Below are positions 6,599-14,825 of a DNA stretch of 27,032 nt, piece after piece. A program made the translations under genes and the position numbers. The notes under the pieces were generated by a model. It was not told the origin of the DNA. It was given only the letters and a program-made list of their open reading frames with translations, and made no database searches. The stretch is taken from positions 1 through 27,032 of IMG/VR virus record IMGVR_UViG_3300029977_000010, one strand, 5' to 3'. This stretch comes from a virus. Position 1 is the first letter of the stretch. Each line of letters opens with the position of its first letter.

Positions 6599-6868
6599 GT
6601 GACCAATGGAGTCTTCCACGATGACGCAGAAAGGGACTCAATAATCCTTCGTCTTGATGAACGACTACAGAAAATCCAAGAAGACGTTCGCAGACTCAGG
6701 GAAGATTTCTGTGGGGACCTTCTCGAATTGAAGGAAGGATTCCAGAAGTTGAACTGTAGTTTGCAGGAGTTAAAAACCGATCAAACTCAAACCAAAACTT
6801 GGGTGGGCATCTTTAGTGTGGTCTTTATGGCTTTTATTTCGTACCTCCTTCAGAAGGTGTTGCTCTGA
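6599..6868 (+). CDS. Coiled-coil protein with C-terminal membrane segment (XhlA/holin-like layout)
   Basis: The GTG at 6599 is preceded by GGAGG with a six-base spacer. A TTG further upstream has no such site. The 89 residues form a long amphipathic coiled coil (ERLQKIQEDVRRLREDF and following heptads) and then a single membrane helix (WVGIFSVVFMAFISYLL). This layout matches small holin-associated proteins such as XhlA, but short phage membrane proteins converge on it, so a lysis role is only possible. Its TGA overlaps the ATG of the small terminase gene. Confidence 0.65.
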   Translation: MTNGVFHDDAERDSIILRLDERLQKIQEDVRRLREDFCGDLLELKEGFQKLNCSLQELKTDQTQTKTWVGIFSVVFMAFISYLLQKVLL

Positions 6869-7245
6869 TGGGCCGAAAGACTCTCCTCACACCAGAGAAA
6901 GTAGAAAAAGCGAGAGAACTACGGGCCAAAGGGCTCTCCGACCAGGCTATCTACACCGCATTGGGCATCTGTAAGGATACGTTCTACACTTGGATCAGGA
7001 AAGGCGAGGCTGGACAGAAGCCTTACACAGACTTTGCAGAAGCTGTAAAAAAGGGCGAGGCAGAACTTGAAGAGACTTGCGTCAGTGGCATCCTCGAGCA
7101 GGGACTCAAAGGTAATTGGCAGGCTCTTGCTTGGCTTCTGGAACGTCTATTCCCCGAGAGGTACGCCAAAAAAGACCGGCTTGAGGTTGCCCAGCAGAAG
7201 CCCTTTGAGGTGGTAGTCAAGCTTGTCAACTCAAATCGAGATTGA
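6868..7245 (+). CDS. terS: Terminase small subunit
   Basis: The 125-residue protein starts with a helix-turn-helix (LTPEKVEKARELRAKGLSDQ, then AIYTALGICKDTFYTWIRKG) typical of small terminases that recognise the phage pac or cos site. A helical C-terminal part follows (LEQGLKGNWQALAWLLERLF). It lies directly before the large terminase gene and overlaps it by 23 bases, which suggests coupled synthesis of the packaging motor. The assignment rests on the HTH, size and position. Confidence 0.8.
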   Translation: MGRKTLLTPEKVEKARELRAKGLSDQAIYTALGICKDTFYTWIRKGEAGQKPYTDFAEAVKKGEAELEETCVSGILEQGLKGNWQALAWLLERLFPERYAKKDRLEVAQQKPFEVVVKLVNSNRD

Positions 7246-8407
7246 GGTTATTGAGGAATACTACAAATTCTTCTCTGCTAACACCGATAAAACCACCCTT
7301 GTCATCTATGGAGGCGCAGGCTCTGGTAAGTCTTACGCTGTAGCGCAGTGGCTGATACTCAGATCTCTACAGGAGGACAACAAACGTTTCCTTTGTTCAA
7401 GGAAAAGTCTTCCTTCATTGCGGATTTCCACTCTCCAGCTTATGCTGGATCTCCTAAATCAGCTGCAGGTACCTTATGAGCTCAACCGCTCAGAGCTTGT
7501 GCTGAAAGTACGCAGTAATCTCTTTTTCTTCAAGTCCCTTGATGATAGGGAAAAGATAAAGAGTGCGGAATTCAATTATGCTTGGCTTGAAGAAGCTACA
7601 GAGTTTGACTACGAGGATTTCCTCCAGGTCAAACTCAGACTACGTAGGAGAAACAGCATGAAGAACCAGATTTACCTGACCTTTAATCCTATCGACATCA
7701 ACCACTGGCTGAAGGAGAAGATTGTGGACAAACCTTCAAACGACATGGCCATACTTCGCACAACCTATAAGGTGAACCCATTCCTCTCCGAGCACTACGT
7801 CAAGGAACTCGAACACCTTGCGGAGCAAGACGAGAACTATTACCGCATTTACACTTTAGGCGAATGGGGCATCGTGACGGGCCTAATCTACACTAACTGG
7901 GAAGTCGTTGAAACGATACCTGAAGCCTTTGAACAGATGGCCTACGGCTTAGACTTTGGCTACAATAACCCCACTGCTTTGGTCGAAGTCCGGGTGAAGG
8001 AGAACAGTGTCTGGGTGCGTGAATTGATTTACCAGAAGGGATTGACCAACCAGGAGCTCATTTCACTGATGCAGAAAGTTGGCGTTCAGCGCAAGGTACC
8101 AATCTATGCTGATCCTTCTGAGCCAGAAAGGATAGAGGAAATATACCGTGCCGGTTTCAACATCCACCGTGCTGACAATCGTGTGAAGGACGGCATTGAC
8201 TTCGTGAAACGCCATAAACTTTTCATCCTTACTGATTCAGTGAACACCATCAAAGAATTACGGACCTACAAGTGGAGAGAAGACAAAAACGGCAACATCC
8301 TTGACGAACCGGTGAAGTTCAATGACCACGCTATGGATGCCTTGCGTTACGCACTGACTGGCTTGAGACACCAGAGCGTGGGTGTCGGCATCCGCTCTCT
8401 GTTTTAA
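7223..8407 (+). CDS. terL: Terminase large subunit (ATPase and nuclease)
   Basis: The protein has 394 residues. The ATPase half shows Walker A GGAGSGKS (30-37), Walker B YAWLEEA (119-125) and the coupling motif LTFNP. The RNase H-like nuclease half shows GLDFGYNNPT with D244, ADPSEPERI with D297, and NDHAMDALRYAL near the C-terminus. It translocates DNA into proheads and cuts the concatemer. Translation probably begins at TTG 7223, inside the end of terS. The protein is full length for the PBSX/Terminase_3 type, with no broken motif. Confidence 0.93.
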   Translation: MSTQIEIEVIEEYYKFFSANTDKTTLVIYGGAGSGKSYAVAQWLILRSLQEDNKRFLCSRKSLPSLRISTLQLMLDLLNQLQVPYELNRSELVLKVRSNLFFFKSLDDREKIKSAEFNYAWLEEATEFDYEDFLQVKLRLRRRNSMKNQIYLTFNPIDINHWLKEKIVDKPSNDMAILRTTYKVNPFLSEHYVKELEHLAEQDENYYRIYTLGEWGIVTGLIYTNWEVVETIPEAFEQMAYGLDFGYNNPTALVEVRVKENSVWVRELIYQKGLTNQELISLMQKVGVQRKVPIYADPSEPERIEEIYRAGFNIHRADNRVKDGIDFVKRHKLFILTDSVNTIKELRTYKWREDKNGNILDEPVKFNDHAMDALRYALTGLRHQSVGVGIRSLF

Positions 8408-8425
8408 CAGGAGGGAGAAGCTCTG

Positions 8426-9652
8426 TTGAATCCTTTCAAGTTCCGCTTCAGACGAAAAGAAGAAAAGCAGAGTAGGGCATTCGGTGCCATCCTTTCCACC
8501 ACCCTTGGACAGCCGGTTTGGTCACCAGGGGGCTACGCTTCTTTTGTGCGAGAAGGCTACAAGAAGAATGTCTACGTCTATGCCTGTGTTCGCCTCATCA
8601 GCATGGCTTGTGCTGGAATCCCCTGGCTTGTGTATCAGATGCAGAAAGGTAAGTTAGAAGAGCTACCACCGGAACACCCACTGGCGTCTCTTTTTGTGCG
8701 CCCAAATCCCTGGCAGGGTTGGAGTAGATTCATCGAGGAAGTTGTTGGGTATCTTCTTCTCTCTGGCAATGCATACATCGAGATGGTTGGGCCAGAAGGT
8801 AAGCCACCAAGAGAGCTTTATGCCCTCCGTCCTGATAGGGTCAGGATTGTGCCTGGGAACCCCATCCAGCCTGTGGCAGGGTACATCTACTCCGTGGGTG
8901 GGCACGAAGTTCGTTTCAAGGCGGAGGATGTCTTACATCTCAAATTCTTCAACCCGCTAGATGATTTCTATGGTATGCCCCCAATTGAAGCGGCAGCTTA
9001 CTCGGTAGATCAGAACAACGAGAGCAGGGCATGGAATGTCGCTCTCTTGCAGAATTCCGCTCGCCCTCCAGGAGCCTTTGTCATTCCTCCCCAGGAGAGG
9101 CTTTCTGAAGAAGAATTCGAACGCTTGCGTGAACAGGTGCGAGAGCTCTACCAGGGAGGGAGAAATGCCGGAAAACCACTGCTCCTTGAGGGAGGTCTTG
9201 ATTGGAAACCAATGGGGTACTCTCCGGCCGACATGGACTGGCTGGAAGGCATTAAGCTCTCAGCACGGGAAATAGCCCTTGCTTACGGTGTCCCTCCTCA
9301 GCTCATCGGGGATAGAGAGAGTTCAACCTATGCGAACTACCAGGAAGCCCGTAAAGCCTTCTATACTGAGACTGTCCTGCCACTTATGGATTGGCTCAAG
9401 GACGAGTTCAATGCAAGGCTTGTACCTAAGTTTGGAAAAGACATGTTCGTTGACTACGACCGTGATGAAATTGAGGCATTACAGGAAGACCGGGAAGCTA
9501 TGTGGGATCGGGTTATCAGGGCAGTAGAACGAGGAGTCCTCACTCCCAACGAAGCCAGAGAACTCCTCGGATATAAGCCCGTCCCTGGTGGAGACTCACT
9601 GTTCATGCCTGGTAACCTACTACCCTACTCCTCTATTGAGGGAGAAGAATGA
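8426..9652 (+). CDS. Portal protein, HK97 family
   Basis: The TTG start has AGGAGGGA nine bases upstream. The 408-residue sequence shows HK97-type portal features: an N-terminal VYACVRLISMACAGIPW segment, HPLASLFVRPNPWQGW, GYLLLSGNAYIEMV, and late ALAYGVPPQLIGD and EARELLGYKPVPGGD motifs. The portal forms the ring at the single capsid vertex through which DNA enters and to which the tail attaches. Its stop overlaps the next ATG by four bases. Confidence 0.92.
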   Translation: MNPFKFRFRRKEEKQSRAFGAILSTTLGQPVWSPGGYASFVREGYKKNVYVYACVRLISMACAGIPWLVYQMQKGKLEELPPEHPLASLFVRPNPWQGWSRFIEEVVGYLLLSGNAYIEMVGPEGKPPRELYALRPDRVRIVPGNPIQPVAGYIYSVGGHEVRFKAEDVLHLKFFNPLDDFYGMPPIEAAAYSVDQNNESRAWNVALLQNSARPPGAFVIPPQERLSEEEFERLREQVRELYQGGRNAGKPLLLEGGLDWKPMGYSPADMDWLEGIKLSAREIALAYGVPPQLIGDRESSTYANYQEARKAFYTETVLPLMDWLKDEFNARLVPKFGKDMFVDYDRDEIEALQEDREAMWDRVIRAVERGVLTPNEARELLGYKPVPGGDSLFMPGNLLPYSSIEGEE

Positions 9653-10512
9653 GGCTCAACCTCTTTGCCCGTCAGTATGCCGAAGAACTTCTTCATCTTT
9701 GTGCCCGGTACGAACCACGCATTGTTGAGTACCTGCAGACTCTTTGGCTTACACAGGTTGAGCGCATGCGATGGAAAGAAATCGAGTACGCTGTGACTTA
9801 CAAGGAAGTCCCTCTCGAGTGGATCTTTGCTTGGCAGGAGGACTACGCCACTTTTGTCCATGAGAAGATCGATCCTGCGTGGCGTGTGGCCATAAAAGAG
9901 GCTGGAGGACTCATAGCTGATGTGATTTCGAAAAAGATTACCCCTTTTGAGTTCACACCAACTCGCCTTCAGGTCATGCGATGGATTGAAAACAGGTCTG
10001 GAGAGCTCATTAGGGGACTGACAGATAGGCAGGTTCAGGCGGTTCGGGACATACTTCGCCATTACACCCTTGAGAGTCCGGTCGATCCATCCACATTAGG
10101 GCGAGTCATCCGCTCAGTGGTAGGGTTGACTCCAAGGGAGGCTTTAGCAGTAGCAAGGTTCAGAGACAGCCTGCTTAGCGAAAACCTCTCATTGGATAAG
10201 GTCGAAAAGCAAGTTGAGCGTTACGTGAAGCATCTCCACATGGAACGAGGGCTTCGCATTGCCAGGACGGAGCTGGGTTATGCCTGGAATGTCGGTGAGT
10301 ACGAGGCAGTGACTGAAGCACAGGAAAAGGGGATCTTGCGTGGGCGGCTGGAAAAAGAGTGGATTACAGCAAGGGACGAGCTCACGTGTCCCATCTGTGG
10401 AGAAATGGACGGGGAGGTTGTAGATAAAGACCAGCCGTTTTCCTGTGGTGTGTTACTTCCACCAGCACATGTCAATTGCCGTTGTGCTCATGCATATCTC
10501 GTGGAGGGGTGA
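9649..10512 (+). CDS. Head morphogenesis protein, SPP1 gp7/Mu F-like
   Basis: The 287-residue protein ends with the family signature: GLRIARTELGYAWN, then EWITARDELTCPICGEMDG and LPPAHVNCRC. The cysteines (CPIC...CRC) and histidine could bind zinc. Proteins of this family associate with the portal and a few copies enter the head. The position between portal and protease is canonical. No scaffold domain is visible. Confidence 0.88.
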   Translation: MRLNLFARQYAEELLHLCARYEPRIVEYLQTLWLTQVERMRWKEIEYAVTYKEVPLEWIFAWQEDYATFVHEKIDPAWRVAIKEAGGLIADVISKKITPFEFTPTRLQVMRWIENRSGELIRGLTDRQVQAVRDILRHYTLESPVDPSTLGRVIRSVVGLTPREALAVARFRDSLLSENLSLDKVEKQVERYVKHLHMERGLRIARTELGYAWNVGEYEAVTEAQEKGILRGRLEKEWITARDELTCPICGEMDGEVVDKDQPFSCGVLLPPAHVNCRCAHAYLVEG

Positions 10513-10514
10513 GA

Positions 10515-11567
10515 ATGAAAGAATTCAGGGCCTATCCATTTGAGGTCAAAGCAGTCAGTGAAGAAGGGCTTGTTGAGGGTTATGCTTCTGTCTTCAGTGT
10601 CGTTGACTATGACAATGACGTGATCGAACCAGGGGCCTTTACTAAAACGCTCCAGGAGAGAAAGCACGTTCCCATTCTCTGGCAGCACAACCCTCAGGAG
10701 CCCATTGGTGTTACTGTTCAGGCACATGAAGACACCAAGGGGTTGCGCGTCATTGGGCAACTGAACCTTGATACCCAGCGTGGGCGTGAAGCTTTTTCTC
10801 TGCTCAAGCAGGGTGCGTTGCAGGGATTGTCAATTGGCTTTGATGTAGTGAAGCAGATCTGGGAAGGAAGCGTACGGCGTATTAAAGAGGTTCGCCTTTG
10901 GGAGTGGTCACTTGTGACTTTCCCCGCAAACCCCCTTGCTACTGTGACTTCCGTGAAAGGCGTCGTGCCGTATCAGGATCTCCCACTCGCTGATAGAGAT
11001 CGCCGGTGGGATGCTGACGCAGCAAGAGCCAGAGTGGCACGCTGGGCTGGTGGCCCAGATAAGGACAAGATCGATTGGGGAAAGTATCGTAAAGCTTTCC
11101 TCTGGTACGACGAGGATACACCTGACAACTACGGGTCGTACAAGCTCCCCATTGCTGATGTGATTGACGGGAAACTCTACGCTATCCCTCGTGGCATCTT
11201 TGCCGCTGCAGCTGCAATTCAGGGAGCAAGAGGTGGCGTGGACATCCCTGAGGACGACATCCCAGCAATCAAGCGCCACTTGGAACGCTACTATGCAAGG
11301 CTTGACATGACTCCTCCCTGGAAACAGGAAGAAGCTCTGTCGGTGGCTCTGCTTGACGTAAAGAGTATTGCTCAGGAAATCCTTGAGCAGAAGTATGGCC
11401 GGACAATTTCAGCAGCCAACCGTGCCAAAATCGAGCAGGTCATCGAGATCCTTCAGTCACTCATTGCTGAGGAGCCGCAGGACAGCACTCCTGAAGGCAA
11501 TGAGCCGCTCGAGAAGGCACTCGATGAAGCCCTGCGTAACCTAAAACTCCTCTGCGAGGTGATATGA
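10515..11567 (+). CDS. HK97-type prohead protease with extra C-terminal domain
   Basis: The start at 10515 follows GGAGGGG; an earlier start at 10476 would lie inside the previous gene. Residues 1-145 are the U35/HK97 prohead protease with catalytic H58 (LWQHNP) and S106 (QGLSIGF) and the typical WEWSLVTFPANP. Residues about 150-270 are an added domain (PYQDLPLADRDRRWDADAA ... FLWYDEDTPDNYGSYKLPIA ... RHLERYYARL) seen in other phage proteases or neighbouring proteins. The final part is helical and acidic and could serve as scaffold (delta-like). It should cleave scaffold and capsid N-termini during prohead maturation. Confidence 0.88.
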   Translation: MKEFRAYPFEVKAVSEEGLVEGYASVFSVVDYDNDVIEPGAFTKTLQERKHVPILWQHNPQEPIGVTVQAHEDTKGLRVIGQLNLDTQRGREAFSLLKQGALQGLSIGFDVVKQIWEGSVRRIKEVRLWEWSLVTFPANPLATVTSVKGVVPYQDLPLADRDRRWDADAARARVARWAGGPDKDKIDWGKYRKAFLWYDEDTPDNYGSYKLPIADVIDGKLYAIPRGIFAAAAAIQGARGGVDIPEDDIPAIKRHLERYYARLDMTPPWKQEEALSVALLDVKSIAQEILEQKYGRTISAANRAKIEQVIEILQSLIAEEPQDSTPEGNEPLEKALDEALRNLKLLCEVI

Positions 11568-11568
11568 A

Positions 11569-12687
11569 ATGGAAGAGAAAGTGATGGAACTTATGAAACT
11601 CACTCAGGCTCTGCGGGAGAAGTTTGAGCAGACCGAGAAGGGCTTTGTAACCAAAGCTGAATTCCTTGAGTTCCAAGAAAAGCTGGATAAGGACTTCGAC
11701 GCCATCAAGACTGCTCTCCAACGCCCTATGCTTGCTGGAAAAGACGCAGTAGCGGATGAGAAGAAGGCTGTGTTCCTGAGGTGGATGCGTGGCGAAGCAT
11801 TGACCAGGGAAGAGAAGGCGCTCGTTTCTGATGCTACTGGACAGATTCTGATTCCTGAATCCCTCGAAGCTGAGATTTACCGCTCCCTGCCCAAGATCAC
11901 CATTATCCGCAGCCTTGCTACGGTGCGGCAGATTAACACCGACCGCATCCGGAAGCGAAGCCTGACTGAGGTGCGAGTGGGCTGGGGCAAACTCGAGACC
12001 GGAACTAACCTAACAGAGTCGACGTTGACTCCTTCCGATGACTATCAATATGTTGAGGACCTCTATGGTCTCACCAAGATCGGCGAGGACGAACTGATGG
12101 ACACTGATGTGTCGCTGGAGAGCATCGTGGCCGACTCCTTCGCCAGGGCGATTGCTGAGGCCGAGGACACTGCTTTCGTCGTCGGTCGCGGTCACACCTA
12201 TAAAGAGCCAGAGGGCATCCTCAACGACAGTGATGTAGAGGTCGTCGAAGCTGGGCAGGCTGGAGCCATTACCATTGACGATGTGATCTCTCTCTGCTAT
12301 GCACTGCCTCCTCAGTACAGGAAGAACGCTGTGCTCATCATGAACTCCCAGACCGAGAAGGCCCTGCGCCTACTCAAGACCACCGATGGCGTTTACCTCT
12401 GGCAGCCCAGCCTCCAGGCAGGAGCCCCAGCAACATTCAACGGGTACCCGGTCTATAACCAGGACGACATTCCCACCATCCCCCAGGCCGGCACTGGAGC
12501 CAAGGTCATCATCTTTGGTGACATCAAGGCTGGGTATCGGGTGCTTGACCGCCTTGGCGTGACGATCCAGCGTCTGACCGAGCTCTACGCCGAGCAAGGC
12601 CTTGTTGGCTTCAAGGTCCACTTCCGCGTTGGTGGCGGAGTGATTCGCCCCGACGCCATCAAGGTCCTGATGGTGCCCGAGGCATGA
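11569..12687 (+). CDS. Major capsid protein, HK97 fold
   Basis: The 372-residue protein has an N-terminal coiled coil (about residues 1-60), expected to act as an internal scaffold and be removed by the protease. The HK97-fold body follows, with typical segments: ILIPESLEAEIYRSLPK, EDELMDTDVSLESIVADSF, FVVGRGHTYKEPEGIL, VLIMNSQTEKALRLLK, GYPVYNQDDIP and FRVGGGVIRPDA. The codons are somewhat richer in G and C at third positions than in neighbouring genes, as expected for the most highly expressed virion protein. Its stop overlaps the next ATG. Confidence 0.93.
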   Translation: MEEKVMELMKLTQALREKFEQTEKGFVTKAEFLEFQEKLDKDFDAIKTALQRPMLAGKDAVADEKKAVFLRWMRGEALTREEKALVSDATGQILIPESLEAEIYRSLPKITIIRSLATVRQINTDRIRKRSLTEVRVGWGKLETGTNLTESTLTPSDDYQYVEDLYGLTKIGEDELMDTDVSLESIVADSFARAIAEAEDTAFVVGRGHTYKEPEGILNDSDVEVVEAGQAGAITIDDVISLCYALPPQYRKNAVLIMNSQTEKALRLLKTTDGVYLWQPSLQAGAPATFNGYPVYNQDDIPTIPQAGTGAKVIIFGDIKAGYRVLDRLGVTIQRLTELYAEQGLVGFKVHFRVGGGVIRPDAIKVLMVPEA

Positions 12688-12932
12688 AGGTGCGAGTACT
12701 CCGGAGCATTGCTACAGGGAGCCGGGCCTATGAGCCCGGCTCTGTCATTGAAATAGACGACCTACTCGCTGAGGTATGGCTTCGGGCCGGCGTGGTTGAG
12801 CTGGATGGCTCTCACGAGCCAGAGGAGGTAAAAGAAGAGGATGTTCCTTCAGAAGATTGGGCTGAGAGAGGAGTTACCACTTCTCGAACAGGCAAAGCAG
12901 CATCTCCGAGTAGACGGAAACGAAGAGGATAG
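12684..12932 (+). CDS. Small head protein after the capsid gene
   Basis: The 82-residue product has a small beta-rich N-terminal region (KVRVLRSIATGSRAYEPGSV...EVWLRAGVVEL) like short proteins often found just after phage capsid genes, where an SH3-like fold or head-decoration role has been proposed. The rest is charged and probably disordered. It overlaps the capsid stop by four bases and the next gene by 92 bases. A strong hairpin lies within its first 20 codons. Confidence 0.65.
   Translation: MKVRVLRSIATGSRAYEPGSVIEIDDLLAEVWLRAGVVELDGSHEPEEVKEEDVPSEDWAERGVTTSRTGKAASPSRRKRRG
12719..12742 (+). other. Strong hairpin just after the capsid gene
   Basis: GAGCCGGGC (12719-12727) and GCCCGGCTC (12734-12742) form a perfect 9-bp GC-rich stem with a six-base loop, about 30 bases beyond the capsid stop and inside the next reading frame. 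No T-run follows, so it is not a standard terminator. It may protect or define the capsid mRNA 3' end. Confidence 0.6.
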
Positions 12933-13380
12933 CTACATTACCTCCCTCATTACTGCCGCCAGAGAAGCAATTGAGGATTACACTCTCTCCTCGATTGCAC
13001 TTCAGGAGTTGGAGGCACGGTACAACAAAGTGAATGGTGTTCTACTCCTTCCCAGACCACCCATCCAGGAGATCATCTCTGTAACAGTTGACGGAGTGGA
13101 TGTAACTGAGGCGTGCTCACTCATCAGCACAAGGGCTGTCTACTTTGACCAACCGTTTCAGGCTTCAAGACCTGGTGGTGTGGTGATAAGGTATGTTGCT
13201 GGGTATGCGGACGTCCCACAGGTATTGAAACAGGCTATCCTCCTCCTTGTAGCCCACCTCTATGAATCAAGAGAGGGTCAGGCTTCAGAGGTCAAGTACA
13301 ATGCTCAGGTACCGTCAGGAGTAAGTCTCCCTCCAACTGTAGCACAGCTTGTGCGTAGGTACAGAGTGTGGCTGGTATGA
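12841..13380 (+). CDS. Head-tail connector, gp6-like
   Basis: The 179-residue protein has the usual opening of this family (LLEQAKQHLRVDGNEEDSYI, then TSLITAAREAIEDYT), the middle LLLPRPPIQEIISVTVDGV and a C-terminal helical part (VLKQAILLLVAHLYESRE). gp6-like connectors form a ring below the portal. The ATG lies after GAAGAGG, within the preceding gene, giving a 92-base overlap in another frame. Confidence 0.87.
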   Translation: MFLQKIGLREELPLLEQAKQHLRVDGNEEDSYITSLITAAREAIEDYTLSSIALQELEARYNKVNGVLLLPRPPIQEIISVTVDGVDVTEACSLISTRAVYFDQPFQASRPGGVVIRYVAGYADVPQVLKQAILLLVAHLYESREGQASEVKYNAQVPSGVSLPPTVAQLVRRYRVWLV

Positions 13381-13697
13381 GAACTGGAGATCTTCGCCAC
13401 CGCATCACACTTCAGGAATTGGTAAGCATTCCAGACGGAATGGGTGGTTTCTCTGAAGGGTGGCAAGATGTAGCCACTGTCTGGGCTTCTGTAGAACCCC
13501 TACGTGGCCAGGAACGCTACCTTGCCCAGCAGGCCGTTCAGGAAATCACCCATAAGGTTACCATCAGGTACCGCAAGAGTGTGTCACCTAAAATGCGGAT
13601 TCTGTTTGGTAACCGTGTTCTTTCGATCGTAGCCGTCATCGACCCTGGTGAACGGCGCAAGTGGCTTGAACTTCTGTGCTTGGAGGTTACATCATGA
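13377..13697 (+). CDS. Head closure protein (SPP1 gp16/HK97 gp9-like)
   Basis: The ATG overlaps the connector stop by four bases. The 106 residues match the head-tail joining family: GDLRHRITLQELVSIPDGMG, WQDVATVWASVEPLRGQE, THKVTIRY and the ending VDP/IDPGERRKWLEL-type strand. It plugs the connector after DNA packaging and receives the tail. Confidence 0.87.
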   Translation: MRTGDLRHRITLQELVSIPDGMGGFSEGWQDVATVWASVEPLRGQERYLAQQAVQEITHKVTIRYRKSVSPKMRILFGNRVLSIVAVIDPGERRKWLELLCLEVTS

Positions 13698-14023
13698 GCG
13701 TCAAACTTACCGTCAGAGGAGTCGAAGCAGCCATTGCTGCAGTAAAGGCTAAGGCCCAAAAGTACGTGGAAAGGGCTTCCCAAACTGTCGCTGAATCAGC
13801 CCTGAACGTTGCGCGGGAAGCGAAGAACCTTGCCCCAGTGAGAACTGGGTATCTCAGGAATTCCATCCAGGTTGAGTTCCCGGAAAAACTCAAGGCTTAC
13901 GTTAAAGCTTATGCCTCCTATGCCCATTTTGTTGAGTATGGCACCAGAAAGATGAGTGCCAGGCCCTTCATGCGCCCGGCCGTGGAAATGGTGCGGTCAA
14001 GGCTTAGGAGTGGCAGGAAATGA
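13694..14023 (+). CDS. HK97 gp10-like tail-joining protein
   Basis: The start at ATG 13694 follows GGAGG and overlaps the preceding stop. The 109-residue protein shows the hallmark NLAPVRTGYLRNSIQVEF and HFVEYGTRKMSARPFMRPA segments of the gp10/minor tail family. These proteins act at the head-tail interface in siphoviruses. Confidence 0.88.
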   Translation: MSVKLTVRGVEAAIAAVKAKAQKYVERASQTVAESALNVAREAKNLAPVRTGYLRNSIQVEFPEKLKAYVKAYASYAHFVEYGTRKMSARPFMRPAVEMVRSRLRSGRK

Positions 14024-14397
14024 CAGGCGCTGTTCAGAAAGCAGTTTACGCTAAGCTCTCACAGTCACTCTCTGTTCCTGTTTATGATAGTGTTCCTCAT
14101 GGCGCCCAACTCCCCTACGTTGTCCTTGGCGAGGACTTTATCACCGACTTCTCGACCAAAGACATCTTTGGGGAGAACTGCCTCCTATCCCTTCACGTGT
14201 TCAGTGGCTACCGTGGAATGCGTGAGGTCAAGGAAATTGTGGACATGGTAGTGGATGCCCTGCGTAATGGGGTCCACTCAGACACATTTGTGGTTGCTTT
14301 TTCAGGGCTGGATAACATCCGCTTTTTCAAAGAAGAAGATGGTGTCCAGCATGGTGTTGTACAAATTCGCATGAAAATCTTAAGGCGAGGTGAATGA
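14020..14397 (+). CDS. Tail terminator/completion protein (DUF3168-like)
   Basis: The 125 residues follow the gp10-like gene with a four-base overlap. The features fit the family: an N-terminal helix, VYDSVPHGAQLPYVVLGED, LHVFSGYRGMREVKEIVD and a C-terminal beta strand (HGVVQIRMKI). Such proteins cap the tail tube at its head end. The assignment comes from motif pattern and gene order. Confidence 0.82.
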   Translation: MTGAVQKAVYAKLSQSLSVPVYDSVPHGAQLPYVVLGEDFITDFSTKDIFGENCLLSLHVFSGYRGMREVKEIVDMVVDALRNGVHSDTFVVAFSGLDNIRFFKEEDGVQHGVVQIRMKILRRGE

Positions 14398-14399
14398 AC

Positions 14400-14807
14400 A
14401 TGGCAACTCGAGGCGTTGACGTTCTGATCTATGTCAATACTGGTAGTGAGACAGAGCCGACATGGACGGCAATTGGTGGACAGAGGAACGCAACACTCAC
14501 AGAAACGGTTGAAACGATTGACATCAGCACCAAGGACTCCGAGTGGCAGGAATTTGAGTACGCTCTTGGAACCTGGACGCTGTCCTGTGACGGCATCTAT
14601 CTGGACAACGATGTAGCGCTCGAGAAACTCATTTCTGCCCTCAGGAGCCGTGCGAAGGTCAAGGTGCGGATCAAGGAAGGTGAAACCTTCACTCAGGAGG
14701 GACTTGCTCTGGTTACCAGCGTCGAGCGCGCTGCTCCCTATGATGACGTCAAGACCTATTCTGTCGAGCTCCAGGGAGCTGGTCCGCTGACAACTCCTAG
14801 CATTTGA
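14400..14807 (+). CDS. Major tail (tube) protein, TP901-1-like
   Basis: The ATG at 14400 is seven bases after GAGGTG, better placed than the ATG at 14394. The 135-residue protein has the tube-protein pattern: GQRNATLTETVETIDISTKD, TWTLSCDGIYL and the end of a beta-barrel (YSVELQGAGPL). It polymerises around the tape measure to form the tail tube. Confidence 0.88.
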   Translation: MATRGVDVLIYVNTGSETEPTWTAIGGQRNATLTETVETIDISTKDSEWQEFEYALGTWTLSCDGIYLDNDVALEKLISALRSRAKVKVRIKEGETFTQEGLALVTSVERAAPYDDVKTYSVELQGAGPLTTPSI

Positions 14808-14825
14808 GGTCTGAGGTGACAAAAT

